Shown piece after piece: positions 32,767 to 46,000 of a DNA stretch of 64,000 nucleotides (position 1 is the first letter of the stretch; each line of letters opens with the position of its first letter). The stretch is from Leptoclinus maculatus (Eukaryota; Chordata; Actinopteri; Perciformes; Stichaeidae), in NCBI GenBank assembly GCA_032191485.1, contig JAVDOI010000004.1, forward strand, positions 23,717,770 to 23,781,769. The letters run 5' to 3'. The notes under the pieces are model-generated. The model saw nothing but the letters and a program-made list of their open reading frames with translations. It did no database searches and had not been told where the DNA came from. Made by a program: the position numbers and the translations under genes.

Positions 32767-33700
32767 GACCTGAAGACCCCCGAACCATCGCTGGAACCTG
32801 GAGGTCCTGGGAGGGGGGGTTTAAAAGCCAGATCCGGGATGAAGGGAGTGACTTCCTCTCTCTGTCTCCTCTCCAAAGCCTGTCACCTCACCTTAAGGAG
32901 ACATAGAGAGGAATCCTTTTTTTTTTAATTAACAGCTTCTTTTTTTCTTTTCTTATTCGGACACAGTTCTTGCGTCTCGAGTTTTGGAAGTTTCATGAAA
33001 ACTAATCCTGGGACTGTAATCTGTGAACCAGTGAGAGGCCAGTGAGGTGAGAGGAAATAAGTCACGGTTCACAGTCGCAAAGGTCCAGTTCACCGTCACT
33101 CCTCCCACAAATACCCTCAATCTATTATCAACTGCTGAAATGTCATCACCCGCCATCATACCTAATGGTGGGGGACCCTGCTGAGTTTCCCCCAGACACT
33201 GATCAGAGGTCAGTTTTGCTTCTTGTCTTATATTTTGATGAAGGCACCGGTTGTTAAAATTGAAACTAAATCTGTATTCTGAGGAAACGTCAACACATGT
33301 ACAATCGATATTATATGGTTTGTAAAGAAACCGCTTTTGTTATCCATGTATATTATATTTATACTACAATCATAGAGCGGTAAACCAAATATCTTTATAC
33401 ACCAGAAAGAAGATGATTATTATTTTTTTGTAGGCACTGTAGTTAAATATTATTGAAGCGCCGCATCGCTGCAGAGTTTTAAAGAGATGGTAGAAGATGA
33501 GTGAACCCAGAGGCAGCAGGATAACTCACGGTACCGACAGATACACAACATCTCAAGCGAACCACCGTTCATCATCTTTGTTGTTGTCACATCAGTGGAC
33601 TGTATCAGTGTATTTAAAAGATACTGTGCATGCACAACATACATATCTCTGCGAATTATTTTCCGTCATTTTAAACATTCAATAACTGTCATGAATATGC

Positions 33701-33701
<1 letters not shown>

Positions 33702-33738
<37 letters not shown>
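33702..33738 (+). repeat. (CA)n microsatellite
   Basis: Downstream of the prkaa2 stop, possibly in its 3' UTR. Confidence 0.95.
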
Positions 33739-33743
<5 letters not shown>

Positions 33744-34461
33744 TACTAGTCCTTAAGAAATGACAAGTTGAGCAACTGCTAATATGCTGCTCTCTCATGC
33801 ATGTACAGAATGTCATTTAAAGAAAGCAGGCCTGTAATATCCGGTGGCCTGTTAGCTGGAAAAGACAGAAGCCATGTGCTGTTTGAAGTGGAATTTCTTA
33901 GGGTTACAATTATTAACGTTATTATATATTTTTAAGCCTTTTAAAATGAGAAAAATGTGCATCAGAAATTACAGCCCAATATGAGGTCTTAATATGAGTA
34001 AATTATCTTTTTCTCTGAGAAAATGTTAATTCACTTGATAAATGACTCCAATAGTCAATTTTCAACGGATGCCAGCAATCATATTAGCAGTAATAACCTT
34101 AATGAGTGTGTACGTGATGGGTAGATAACGAGGTGATGATGATAATCGATAAGAGAGGAAGAGGACAGATCCATGTGAGATGGTGTGTATCAGCCGCAGG
34201 GACAGAACAAAGCCACAGAAACCTTTCTCCAGTTGCCTTAAAGAACGCAACACAGCAGCGCTGTGCATGTGTTTATGGAGAGAGAGAGTGTGTGTGTGTG
34301 TGTGTAGTGGAGATCAGATAGGTGGAGCGTGTCACATGACTGTCTTGTTGGTAGATGGTGACAAATCACGATGCTGTGTGTTTCTTCTGTTTAGCTGTTT
34401 GTTTGTTCAGTCTTCACTTTAAACTGTTTCATTGAATCACAAGTTGTTCTGTCTGTTTCCA

Positions 34462-34554
34462 TACGTTGTGATGAACGTCTCACTCTTATTACTACGTTGT
34501 GATGAACGTCTCACTCTTATTACTACGTTGTGATGAACGTCTCACTCTTATTAC
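34462..34554 (+). repeat. three exact tandem copies of a 31-bp unit
   Basis: TACGTTGTGATGAACGTCTC plus CACTCTTATTAC-type continuation, repeated three times with no visible differences, implying a recent expansion. Downstream of prkaa2. Confidence 0.93.
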
Positions 34555-36993
34555 TTTTATAAATGTTCTGCATCTTCTTGTCGGGTCGTCCCGTCTGTCT
34601 CTCTTTGTGTTTGTCCTCTTGGGGGGGGGGGGGGGGGGTTAGAACATACTCTGCTTTAGACTGGTGTCACCAATGGGAAACCCCAAAATGGCCAATATTT
34701 AACATATTTGATGTTCTTCATTATTATTATCTCTGCTAGATGTAAAACTTTGCTTATTCTCACGCAAGCTACGAGCACGTACAAAGGTGTTAATGTGCGC
34801 GACGTTCATTCTCCAAAAACGCCATCGTGATATAAACAAAATACTGTGATACTGAGTGTTGTGTTCCTAATGAGGAGGAATTGTAACTGTAATACTATTT
34901 AATTTGATCAGACTACCTTATCGCCCTGTCCAAATAATAATAATAAATAATTAAATGTATTCTAAAATTGAATATCGTGTAAATAATTTGACCTGGCTGG
35001 TAAAATAATTACTCAAATGTAGATTTTTAAGACCTTCTGTTTCTAAAGCATCTAAAAATGAATTGGCGGTCGTTTTAAAATCCTCACACACGTTAATGGT
35101 GCTTTTATCAGTGAAGTCTTTGTGACAGTTACGTCTGAAAAGCTGCAGAGCGTGCACACAGGGAGCACCTAGTTACAAAAATTCAGAAATGCACGACCAA
35201 GCGCTGCAGAATTCTGCATGATTATTTATTTTAAATTTTCTGACAATCCGCTCGGCTAAAAACAAGCCTTACTTAGTCTGTTGCAGGCCACACGGAGCAT
35301 CTGCACATTTATTGTTTATGCGAAATAAATTCACGCTTTTGTAATCTTTTGCCGCCATCGTTACATCCACAGGCTTGAGGCCAGTGATTGGCAGAAAGGA
35401 AAGGAGGCGGGAGATTTGTGATAAAACATGTCATGAAATAAAATAGTTATTTTATGAGTCGGTTATAAAATAAGAGCGATGCACTAACGTTTCAGGATAA
35501 TGGGGAGAGTTCGGCCATGTTGGAGATTCACACGCAAACGGTCTAAACGACGACTATTCAGGCAGTTACAGTGCTGTTAAAGTACAATAATCTGATGAAG
35601 GAGGTTCTAGTTTCTAGTCATTTTTTGCCTTATGAGAGCTTTGTGAAGCCACGTTCTTTAAACCCTTTATGACACGTGTCCCGTCTCTACGTCATGTGTA
35701 GCGCTGCCTCTTCCCGTCTGTGACGTCACGTACAAACACCTCTAAATATACTTTGATGTCGCGTAGAAACAGAGCTCCCTGCTGCAAACACTACTCCACG
35801 TTCTCTTCAGTCAAACCTCTGTATTACACTTTATTGCTGCGTCTTCAATGACTTCGGTCACATCGGGACGGCCCCCGCTATGCACCCGGTCCTGATATAA
35901 CCAGTATTTACTGTCATGATGTACTGCTGTACTAATACAACTGTATGCAACTACCAGTGGCATGTTCGTAAACTCTACTCTGTTTAGAGCTGGGGGGGGG
36001 GGGCCTAAATACATACAGACTTTAACGTGTTGAACCAAAGTGAGTATTTCAACAGCAACGCTGCGCTCTGTGTATCTGTGGTGGGGTTCTTATGATCAGT
36101 GTAACCTTAAATACCCCAGTGTGTTGTGTGTGTTGTGTGTGTTGTGTGTGTGTGTGTGTACACTGGTTATGGAGAAAGAGGTGTGTAAGAGTGTGTTTAT
36201 GTGACGCTGTGTTTTAACTGTCTCTGTCTGATTTGGGGTTGGGATTATTCTTGTTATGCACTGCATGATGTTGCTGATATGATTTGCACTTTAATGAGTA
36301 TTTATTGAAAAAAAACAATAAACAGACATTTAAAAGGATAAAATGTCTCCAAGGCTTTGTCAAAGTTACACACACACACACACACAATAGAGGATTATTG
36401 TGTTGTTTTTTCCAGACACAAATGCACCCTCGGATGTCAACAACAATATTTTTTTGCATGAAAGCGACCTCAGGTGATCATCACTCTACTTTCTCTGTCT
36501 GTAACACTTTTTATTCATCAGCTTGAGGGAAAAGTCGTAGAAGAAAAAGGCGGCACATAAAAGTGAGGGATAAAACGCTGCATACAAATTAAAGAAAGAA
36601 AATAAAAGTTAATGGATGACGCTTCCCTCCAGACGGGGCAACCAAAACCAACACGTAGCAACTTCTACTAGCAGAATTCTTACATTTTATATTTCGTATT
36701 ACGCTCCATGTTGTTGTTTATTGGTACGCCATTAAAGATCATTATAATAATAATAATATGTTAAAAGCTCAATATATACATAATATGAAGGGAGTTGATA
36801 CAGAAGCTCTTCCATGAAGTCTAACGATCTTTAACAAAATAATGAAGGTAAATAAAAATAGAAAAAGATGCTCATGTACAAAAAATAAAACACAATAATA
36901 CAAACACGGAAGAAAAACGGACTAAATGTTGAAGGTGGTCAAACCATGTTTATCCTATGAGTCCTATAGATGCATGAGTAGGTTAGAGGTCTA

Positions 36994-37927
36994 TTAAAGG
37001 GCCAGTGTGTAGGATTTCAGAGGATCTATCAGCAGAAATTGAATATAATATTCATAACTATGTTTTTATTAGTGTATAATCACCTAAAACTAAGAATTGT
37101 TGTATTTGCTGTTAGCTTGGAATGAGCCCTTCATATCTAGAGAACGGGTCCTCTTCACGGAGTTCGCCATGTTTCTACGGTAGCCCAGAACGGACAAACC
37201 AAACACTGGCTCTAGAGAGAAACTTTCATGTTTTTACATTAGACTGTATATAAGAAGTGGAAGTAGTCACAGTGACGTCACACATTGGTTTGTGGACTAC
37301 GGTTTTGAAGCCTCAAGTTTGGCCTTTTGCTGTCGCCATCTTGCTTTTTTGCAACTAGAAGTGACACGAGCTAAGCACAACTAAAAGCTGAATAAGACAT
37401 TTTTTGGAGACCAATTAACTTTCATTAACTTAAAACACACTGTTAAAGGATTAAAGTTCTAAGACAACAACACGGACAACTCACAGATCGGACAACGCCG
37501 CAAAAGAGACCTGTCACTCACAAGGTAGCCCCGCCCTAAAGCATACCCTGCTTTATGGTCTATTTGACTCTAAATGGACCATAATTTACTAAATGAACAT
37601 CAGGCTGTATTGAAGAAGACTTGAAACTAGAGATTGAGACCATAAACCCATGTTTACAATGTTTACTGAGGTAATAAATCAAGAGAGAAGTAGAGTCATT
37701 TTCTCATAGACCTCTATTAAATCAGAGGAGTCGCCCCCTGATGGACATTAGAGAGAATGCAAGTTTTAAGACACGTCAGCAGTCTTAAAACTTTGCCGCC
37801 TGATTTTTACGTTACAGTAGTTCTCCAACATACTTGGAAAGGGTGAGGTGACGGACGGGTGTTCAGTTGGTTACAATCTACAACCTCACCACTAGATATC
37901 ACTAAATCCTACACACTGCTCCTTTAA
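36994..37927. mobile_element. non-autonomous DNA transposon (MITE-like) with 24-bp terminal inverted repeats
   Basis: The left end TTAAAGGGCCAGTGTGTAGG and the reverse complement of the right end TTAAAGGAGCAGTGTGTAGG match at 22 of 24 positions. The CAGTGTGTAGGATTT end is one I recognise as abundant in percomorph genomes. No transposase frame is present. A second repeat is nested inside (about 37245-37725). Confidence 0.8.
37245..37725 (-). mobile_element. nested copy of a dispersed repeat (ATAGACTGTATATAAGAAG family)
   Basis: Shares long blocks with 13659-14049 and 58116-58357 (for example GAGACCATAAAC, GACTCTAAATGGACCATAA, GACGTCAC). It is in reverse orientation to the copy at 13.7 kb and sits inside the larger element. 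Confidence 0.75.
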
Positions 37928-38964
37928 GTCTTTGTTCGTCTGTAAGTTGACCAGCTACGTATATATTGACATTTACTCTTTTGCCACCAACACTGTAAAC
38001 TGGTAACAAGTGTTTAGGACACAAACTGAGGATCCTGAAGAACAACCTGACAGAAGAAAGACTATTGATCTTTAGAAATAAACATGGATGAAAATGATAA
38101 GTAAACTATCCTCCCTGTTTTGTACTGCCTGTGTTTTTGCTGTGTATTTCCTCAGGATGGTGTGTCTCAACCTGAAAAATACCCTGGTCTGATGGAAAAT
38201 TCACATTTTCCATTGTCCTCCCCTTATTTCCACCACTTTAAATATATGTCTGGTATTTTCACATGAAGTGTGTAATTGTCTGTGTCTGCAACAGTTTGTA
38301 CGTCCTTTCCTTGGATCAGTAGTTCCCGTTGGCTTAAGGTTCAAAGTCACTCAGAGCTACCAGGAAAAACTGTCCGTCTCTGGTGCTTCAGAAAACAAAA
38401 TAAAGAGTTCAAGTGGCTGAGATTGGCATCGCTCGTGGGGGGAAATCCCCTCATCTTGGTCCTGTACTTCCTCGTCTTACTGATCCACAAAGGCAGTCAC
38501 CAGGTAAATAAGTTCACAGTTACTGTCACAGTATGAGGTATTCACAGTGTGACGAACAACAACATAGAGAAATCCTGTTTCCTCTGCCTGGTGGCTTTTT
38601 GTCCGGCTGTTACAAACACAAAGAAAACATCATGTCAGTATGTTTTTTTTTTAAATAGTTTTCAATGAGAGTGAAGCTTTTTGTGTGCTGAAAAATATTG
38701 TCAGTAACCTGAACTAAATAGAAACAATATCCTTTATGATAAACTGAACTGAAACTATATTACCTGGTTAAAAGACATTACACCTGGCTCTCATAAAACA
38801 AACTAAAACCTGCAAACACCTTCTGAAAACTAACTAAAACTAAACTGGAATCAAAAGGTCAGAAATAAAATAAAATATGAGCTAATTGAAAACTCAAAAT
38901 CAAACAATGGTGATGTAGTTAAGAAAGAGTCCGGGTGCGTCATTCTTACCTTGTTTCAGGATAA

Positions 38965-39061
38965 TTACTCAAAGGTGAAGTCGGCATACAGGTCAGGAGG
39001 AGGTAAAATAATCAGATCAGTGACATCGAAATCCACTTCCTGTGTTGAACCAGCTTCAGGC
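38965..39061 (-). CDS. fyb2: fyb2 coding exon 21 (terminal)
   Basis: 97 nt including the TAA stop (complement of 38965-38967). It reads PEAGSTQEVDFDVTDLIILP, then PPDLYADFTFE and stop. The acceptor is TTCCACAG. It is in phase with exon 20. The 3' UTR would continue below 38965. Confidence 0.75.
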
Positions 39062-39986
39062 CTGTGGAAAAAACCCCACATTGTTAAAATAACTTCATCT
39101 TTCTTTGTTGTGTTGTGTTGTGACCTCATTTTGAGCAGGAACACGATACGGTTGACATTTGAAGATCAATCGTTACGTTCTATCAGGACCAAAGCCAACT
39201 GAACTTCCGTCTCACAAAAATAATAAAACACTCGCTCTCTTCATGCTCAGCAACCTGTTCCAGGCTGTTTACCTGTGTGTGTGCGTGTGTGTGTGTGTGT
39301 GTGTTTTATAACCCTACTCACGAGTGAACTTCTTCCTCCCTTACGAGCACAGGACCTGAGATGTAAACAGAGTATTTGAGCATTTAACATTTTTAAATCC
39401 ATTCATCAAACACATCACATGTTTTATAAAAGGAGATGGATGGATAAATAATGGAATGATCATGATTCACAAAATTATATTGTATTTATATGATATAACA
39501 GATATTGTGTGTTTCAATACAAGACTTCTATAATAAGTTTTCTGTATTTTACAATCGGGGATTTTCTCAGGTGTTGCTTACTTGTCTCTGGTTCAGTGTC
39601 GCTGTAAAAACAGAAGGAAAAGCAAACATTAAAACCTCATTAGTGCGTGGGTGTTTGTGTGTGTGTGTGTGTGTGTTTGTGTGTTTTATAACTCTACTCA
39701 CAGAGGAACTTCTTCCACGTCCACGAGTACAGGACCTGAAAAAATGAATTCATCAAACACATCACATGTTTTATAAATGGATATGGATGGATAAATAGAT
39801 TTTTCAGTGATTGAACTTATACTTTTAAGTCTTTACAATCAACTTGGAATGATCAAATATTGTGTGTTTCAATACTTCTATAAAGTTATTCTGTATTTTA
39901 CGATCGGGGATTTTCTCAGGTGTCGCTTACTTGTCTCTGGTTCAGTGCCGCTGTAAAAAGAAGGTAAAGCACACATTAAAACCTCA

Positions 39987-40033
<47 letters not shown>

Positions 40034-43000
40034 GTGTGCATCACGCCTACCTGGCAGCTGGCTTCTCAGGTTTTGGTGAGTGGAAAAATGTGGCCAACTT
40101 CTGAAGGGCTTCATGTCTTCCTCTGTTAAAAAGACAAATACAAATGTAGTGTATATCCACACGTATATATAGATATGTGTGTGTGTGTGTGTGTGAGTGT
40201 GAACTCACTGGACATTAGTGCGGTCTGCGCTGATGTCACTTTGACTGTGAACGTGGTTTACGCTCAGGTCTTTGTTTCCTGAGACAGTGAACAAACAGGA
40301 CAGATAAATAAAACACACTTTCACTTTCACATAATCATCGTTACTGAAGCCACAAAACCCTGATCGCCATCGCACACTTTAACAGTTAACATCTTCCTGT
40401 TTACACAAAATAACCTGCTCATCTGGTGAGGAAGTGAGTCGGCATTTAAAGTATGCAAACAGCAGTGAGAGCTCAGTGATTCTTTAAATGAAGTTCAGAA
40501 CTGTGTCGTGATTTTAGACGCTTTGAACTTGTTTGACACTGAGTTTTGGAACTACAGATCCAATAAAGATCTTGGCAATGTTTTTTTTTTTAGCCGAATT
40601 AGCTGTTAGCACTTCCTGTTAGCGATGTGCTCATGGATGCACGGTCAGCTGTCACTGAATCAATCTGACACTGAAGAAAATGTGAAAACAAGTTAATTCT
40701 CAGGTAATCTCTGGATCTATAAGGAGTGTCTTTTTTATCTGTGATTTCAAAGGATGGATGTTTATGCGCGATGAGCATCAGAGAGTGCAAGTCACACTGA
40801 ATCTGAACATATGTTTGTATGTCAGTGTTCATATTTGTGTGGGTTTTAAAGTAACACTAGAAATCACCAGTCCCTTCTGTATTTCTGGCGCCCTCGCTCA
40901 GATCGCGCCCATCTTCGAACTCGACCTTCATTTCGATCTCAACTACTAACCTGTAAAGTTTCATGGCTGCATATTGCACTGTTGTGACAGCCAGCCATAG
41001 AAACACCCAGCAAAGTGCTAAAAAACCTCCTCTGTGGTAGTTCCCGCTACAGTAGGGGTCTCCAGGAACACTGTCTGTTGTGGCCAAAAAATCTAAATGA
41101 CTAATTATAATATGTGTGCTCACAAAGTCTGGTGTCCTCATGTGAATGTGTGTGTGTGAACTTACTCTGACATTAGGTCCTACAGATTTAGTCTGCTGAG
41201 AGAGCAAAATGTCCTGAATTGGAATGATAATAAGAACTGTAGAAGTGTTGAGATATAAGTAGAGCTAAGTGACCTTTGTGCCAGAAGTTGCAGACACTCT
41301 TCTCAGACTACATGGCGTGGACGCCATTTTGTGTGTGTGACCTCATTGTAAACCAATCCTGTGCCAGCACATTGCATGTTGTTTACTCAGTATAAATATC
41401 AGAAGCTCAGAGTCAGAACTCCGAGCGGCATTGATGCATATCCTGTATGTGTTTCAACTCTGTCTCCTTCTTTGCAAAGAATAAATGTCCTGTGATTAAT
41501 GATTTTCAATCGGTCTCGAGTGAATTTTTCCAACACTGTCCCTCCTCAGTCCTCCTAACGGTGCGGGAATTCCATTTACGTTTGTATTGAGATTAGTCGG
41601 TGAGGCCTACCGCTAAATTACTGCAACTTCATCGTCATCGCAACAGGCAGGTTTTGGTTGGTTAGTAACAGCACTAATGATGATGCACCTTGGATAAAAG
41701 GATAAAAGCCGTACGGCTTTTCCACGTTTTTAGAAGCGATGTGAACGGCCCATCAAATTTTTCAATCCAAAAAAAAAAAGGTGTCGACTCCCAGGTACAG
41801 TCAAAGAGGGCGAAACTTTTCTACAAGTGATGAAGACTGTAGATACATATTTGTAAAGGAGTACTGCACTCGTATAGAACAATCGTCAACTTATCTGACA
41901 TCAAAAATATCTAAGTGCTTGTAGTTGCGTCTCTTTTGTATCTGCACACTTCCATCAAGATAGAACATGGAGGAGATACAACAGGACAAACACACGTGTC
42001 ACACTATGTGGTATTTAACCACCTTATTGTTAAGCATCAACACTACACTATGAGTACAGTGGAGTTTCTTACCCATGTCTGGCATTGAGAGCGTCCTGTT
42101 GTGTTCGCTGCAGAGGAAAAAGACGAGACAATAAGAAGAAATACGGCGCTCTGCTCCCTAATCAGAGATAACTGCTGGTGTCAGAAGGTAGCATGAATCA
42201 AAACCAAACTATTCAGCAGCGTGGATTCAGGCTGACATGGACTTACATTGAAACCGTTGGATATTCAGGTTGAGGGGCAGGAGAGAGAGGTTCTTCATCG
42301 TCACCGGTCCACTCCTCGCTGTCATCTGTGACTGAACACAATCGGCATCAACGTCAAACTGACGCAGAATAAAACATGCACTCTTATTGTGAATAGCAAC
42401 GGGGAGATACTTACAACTTTCCGCTGGATAGTGGTTTGAGGCCCTGAGAAAAAGAGACAAAAATATAAATGACCCTTTCAACTTAAAGTGGAACTTTCAT
42501 TTTGTGTAGATTTTGCCGAAGCGGTAGTGATTCTATGAGCGGGGAATCGGACGCGACGACAGGGATTAAGAATATCCACCATCAGTATGCAGAAATCTTC
42601 TCGCTGATAGTCTTGTGTACTTATGTAGGTCGTACAGAGGCATCAGTATTAAAATGAGTCTGTTTCATACCCAGTTAAAAGTTGTACTGCACAAGTTCCC
42701 CACTTCACACTCGTACCTGCTCTCCGTGCTCGGGACCTCCTCCTCGATGACAGTGTTGTTGCCGCTCTTGCGAGTGATCCCGGCCTTCTTTCCCAGCTCC
42801 ATCATCTCCTTGATGTCCAGCTCCACATGATCCACCGCAATGTAGCCATCTGGAACACACCCACCAGAGTCAGCGCTGCGATCCACCATCACGGACTACA
42901 AGCCCATCCAGTCACTTCTGACCCATGTGGCTCAGAGTTTATACAGTTGATTGTTTTGTAATAAATGTGAAACCACTACTAATAGACCTCTGAGGTGTTT

Positions 43001-46000
43001 TAAACTCACAGTTGTTGCTGCTGTCCCTGGCCAGCCACTTCCCTTTGGGACAGTTGGTTGTTCGGATGATGCTGACGATGTCTCCGCTGTTGACGGGCAG
43101 ATCGTTCTTGCGTCCCTTGTTGGTCACAGTTACTTTGGCCTGGTACATGGCATCCTCCTGTCCGGTGATCTAAAAGAAATAAATAACAGTGGCAGGTTAG
43201 CACCAGACTCGGACTCGTGCTCAAAAGGCAGTGCTCACATATTCACTGCTTGCTGTAGAGAGTGTGATGAATCAGGCCCTTGTCAGCCGCAGGTGTTTTT
43301 GACATGTCACAGTAGGACAAGCTCAGGTAATTAATTAAACATTAGTGATGACTGCTTGACATTTAGGGGAGGACTTAAAGCTAGAGTATGTCATGTATTT
43401 TCCAGAAACCTTTTTTGTTATGTTTGTTGAAATTCTTTTTACATCTCGACAGCATTCAAAAAATGCTCTGAGAAAACATATTCCGGTATCTGCAGGACTG
43501 TAACAAGCCGTCCAACGATTTCACTCTGCTACCTGCCTGTCTATCTACCTGCACTCCTGAGTCTTCAAGCTGCAATCTTAACAGCTGTGAGTACCAACAA
43601 TAACCATGTTCGTTGTTTACGTTCATAGTGATCATTTCGGAGGAGTGGCTTTGGGGCGAGGCCTGAAGGGACGGACTGTCAGTGTTTGCAGACTTGGCGA
43701 CTATTAAAGCTTGATTTAGCAACTTTTGGAGCTATTGCTGCAAGCTTCTTTCATTTCAAAAGAGTTAGGAACACTGGACGGGGTTTTAAAGATGAAATCA
43801 TTATGTTAATCTTGCATACTCTTGCTGGTTTCTCCAATGTTACCGACTCAAGCTTTAAAGGAAGTGAGCCATCTTGATGTTACTAATGCTTTTCTTGAAA
43901 AATACTTATTTCAATTTAGTATCCCAACCTGCAAAAACCGAATTTCCGTTGTGTCTTTAGCTGCTAAATGCTCCTCTATGGTCACCAGCTGGTCTCTAAA
44001 CTGTGTCTGTCTGTAGTTTGGTGCTGGACAGTTACTGAACAGGGGCTTGTTTTGGGGAATATTCGCTAAAAATGACCAAACTTAACGCAATGAGCAGGAA
44101 AGTTCCAGGCCGGACAGATAAACAAAGTGAACAGATAAAGGAAAGAGTAGGATGATCATTCTCTTTGATAACTCCAGAGAAGGATTCAGTCTTCGAAACA
44201 GAACTGGATCCAGTAGAACGTCTTGTTCTTGTGTCGCAGGATAAAGAACCTTCAACAATGGAACGATGTTTACACAGATTCCTTTAGAGTCGGCACATGT
44301 TCAGCTCAGCTCAACTCTTCCACGGGGAGGAATGAATCCCGACAGGTTTGTACGCCAAGACGCCTCCCTCCCCCCCTCCCCCCCCCCCGCTGCTCGCTCA
44401 CCTTTCTGTCAAAGTAACATCACTCACTACTCACTTTGAATTTCTTCTTCATCTCATTCTCCTTCTTCTCCCTCTCCTTCTGCTCTTTCTTCTCCCTCTC
44501 CTGTTTCTCCTTCAGCTCCTTCTTCTCCTTCTCCAGACGCTGCTTCTCTTTCTTTTTCAGCTCTTTCTCATCCGGCCCTTCTGCACCGGCACCGGCGGCT
44601 TTCTTGTCGTTCCTGCAGAGAGAGAGAGAGAGAAAGAGGGGAGACAATGGTTCGTGTTTGCATGTTGAAAAAACAACCGAGGGAGATTACGAGGGAAACA
44701 AAGGCAGACCGAAACTCTCTCATCGCTGACGGTGTTTCCAGAAAACTGGGTGAAAAAATTAATAAAATAAAAATAAGGCCTTACTTGCTGAACCTGCTCA
44801 GCTTGCTTTTCTCTTCATTCTGTAAAAACCGACAAAGAGATCATTCATTTTACTCCACAGACATGCAAAAGGATGAGGAGAAATACTAATTATTATATCA
44901 TCTGAAAAGAGACTCATTAAAGCTACTTACTATTTCCTTTTGTGCCTCGCCGTATGGATCTGTTTATGTCAAATAAAAAAGAATAAAAGGAATGTTTTAA
45001 TAAAATCCTCAAGACAGAATCACACAAGAAAACATTCATCATTTGTTGCCATTGGTGACGCGTTCGGCACTTCACTTTCATTTAAATCCATGGATGAATG
45101 CTAATAATTTATTTAAACGACACACTTCAATGCAGCCAAACGCGTGAACACGATGTCGATAAGTGACGTCTTATCGGTGAGATGTGACTGCTGTGATCGT
45201 ATCTGCTGTTCAGAAGAAGTGTGTCGGCTGAGAAGCCTCCTCACTCTTTGGAGGGAGCCCTTTGCGTTTCTTGAGGCCGTCGCTCTTCCCTTTCTTTTTG
45301 GCTGCAGACGCGGGCATGGCCTCGTAGACGCTCTCCGGGCTCTCATGGGCACCGTTGCCGACGTCATCTTCGAGCCTGGGGGGAGTTTTGAAGGGAAGGA
45401 ATCAAAAACCCAAGTTCTCAGATTTGAACGGAGTACTTTGAAAGCGGAGGTATCTCGTGCGTCTTACCCTGCCGGTGATGGAGATTCCTCAGAGATCTGG
45501 AAGGAGGATTCTGGTTCTTGATTATCTTGGTCACCAAACGCTGGTGCCGCATGCACCTCCGCTCCTGGAGGAGTCATCCCGTTACCGTAAATCTCTGGCA
45601 GGTTCTGTCCATCTGGAGTATCTGGACCCGTGTGCTCCCCGTTCGCCCACTCTGAATGAGAGTAAACGTCTGAGGCCACGTCGTCAAACTCTGGGACGTC
45701 CGCGGTGTCCGTCTCTGAGAACTCTGGAGGAGCCGGGATCTCTGTGGACGGAAAAAACAATATTAACGGGCGGCCGGTTTATTTGTTTGTACCAAGTTTG
45801 TACGCGTAACAATAGCGACCTCACCGCTGTCTAGCACAGGAGGAGGAGGGAGGAATTGACTCAGGTTGACAGAGAGAGGTGTGCTTGGCTTCTCTGGAGT
45901 CGGACCCAGAGGCTCAGGGTCTGGGAGGACCCTCTTGAGTGGAGTAGGAGGTGGAACCACCAACAGCTCCGGGATGTCGGGCCCCTCCTCGGTGATACCT

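Larger units (their letters stand above)
32767..36993 (+). other. prkaa2: prkaa2 3' UTR (extent unknown) and intergenic spacer
   Basis: Follows the prkaa2 stop. AATAAA-type signals occur near 34938, 35325, 35426 and 36317. Mammalian PRKAA2 has a long 3' UTR, so much of this may be transcribed, but I cannot choose a site. It holds a CA tract (33702-33738), a 31-bp tandem repeat (34462-34554) and poly(G) (34621-34638). No further gene recognised. Confidence 0.45.
39285..40010 (-). repeat. tandem duplication carrying fyb2 exons 17-18 and 19-20
   Basis: Two adjacent units of about 350-380 bp (about 39285-39655 and 39656-40010) align over introns as well as exons. Shared landmarks are CGGGGATTTTCTCAGGTG, TTACTTGTCTCTGGTTCAGT, CATTAAAACCTCATTAGTG and CATCAAACACATCACATG, each seen twice. 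Both units contain a GT microsatellite. Confidence 0.88.
40279..42072 (-). other. fyb2: fyb2 intron 14
   Basis: About 1.8 kb. It contains an unassigned open frame with a hydrophobic segment (40857-41207) and an LTR-like stretch (about 41250-41535), both listed separately. No in-phase fyb2 exon found. Confidence 0.55.

Noticed and set aside
38324..38560. plus-strand exon-like stretch after TCTGCAACAG, with a hydrophobic frame nearby (38276-38536)
   Set aside because: Two competing frames, no recognised family, no partner exons; left as chance.
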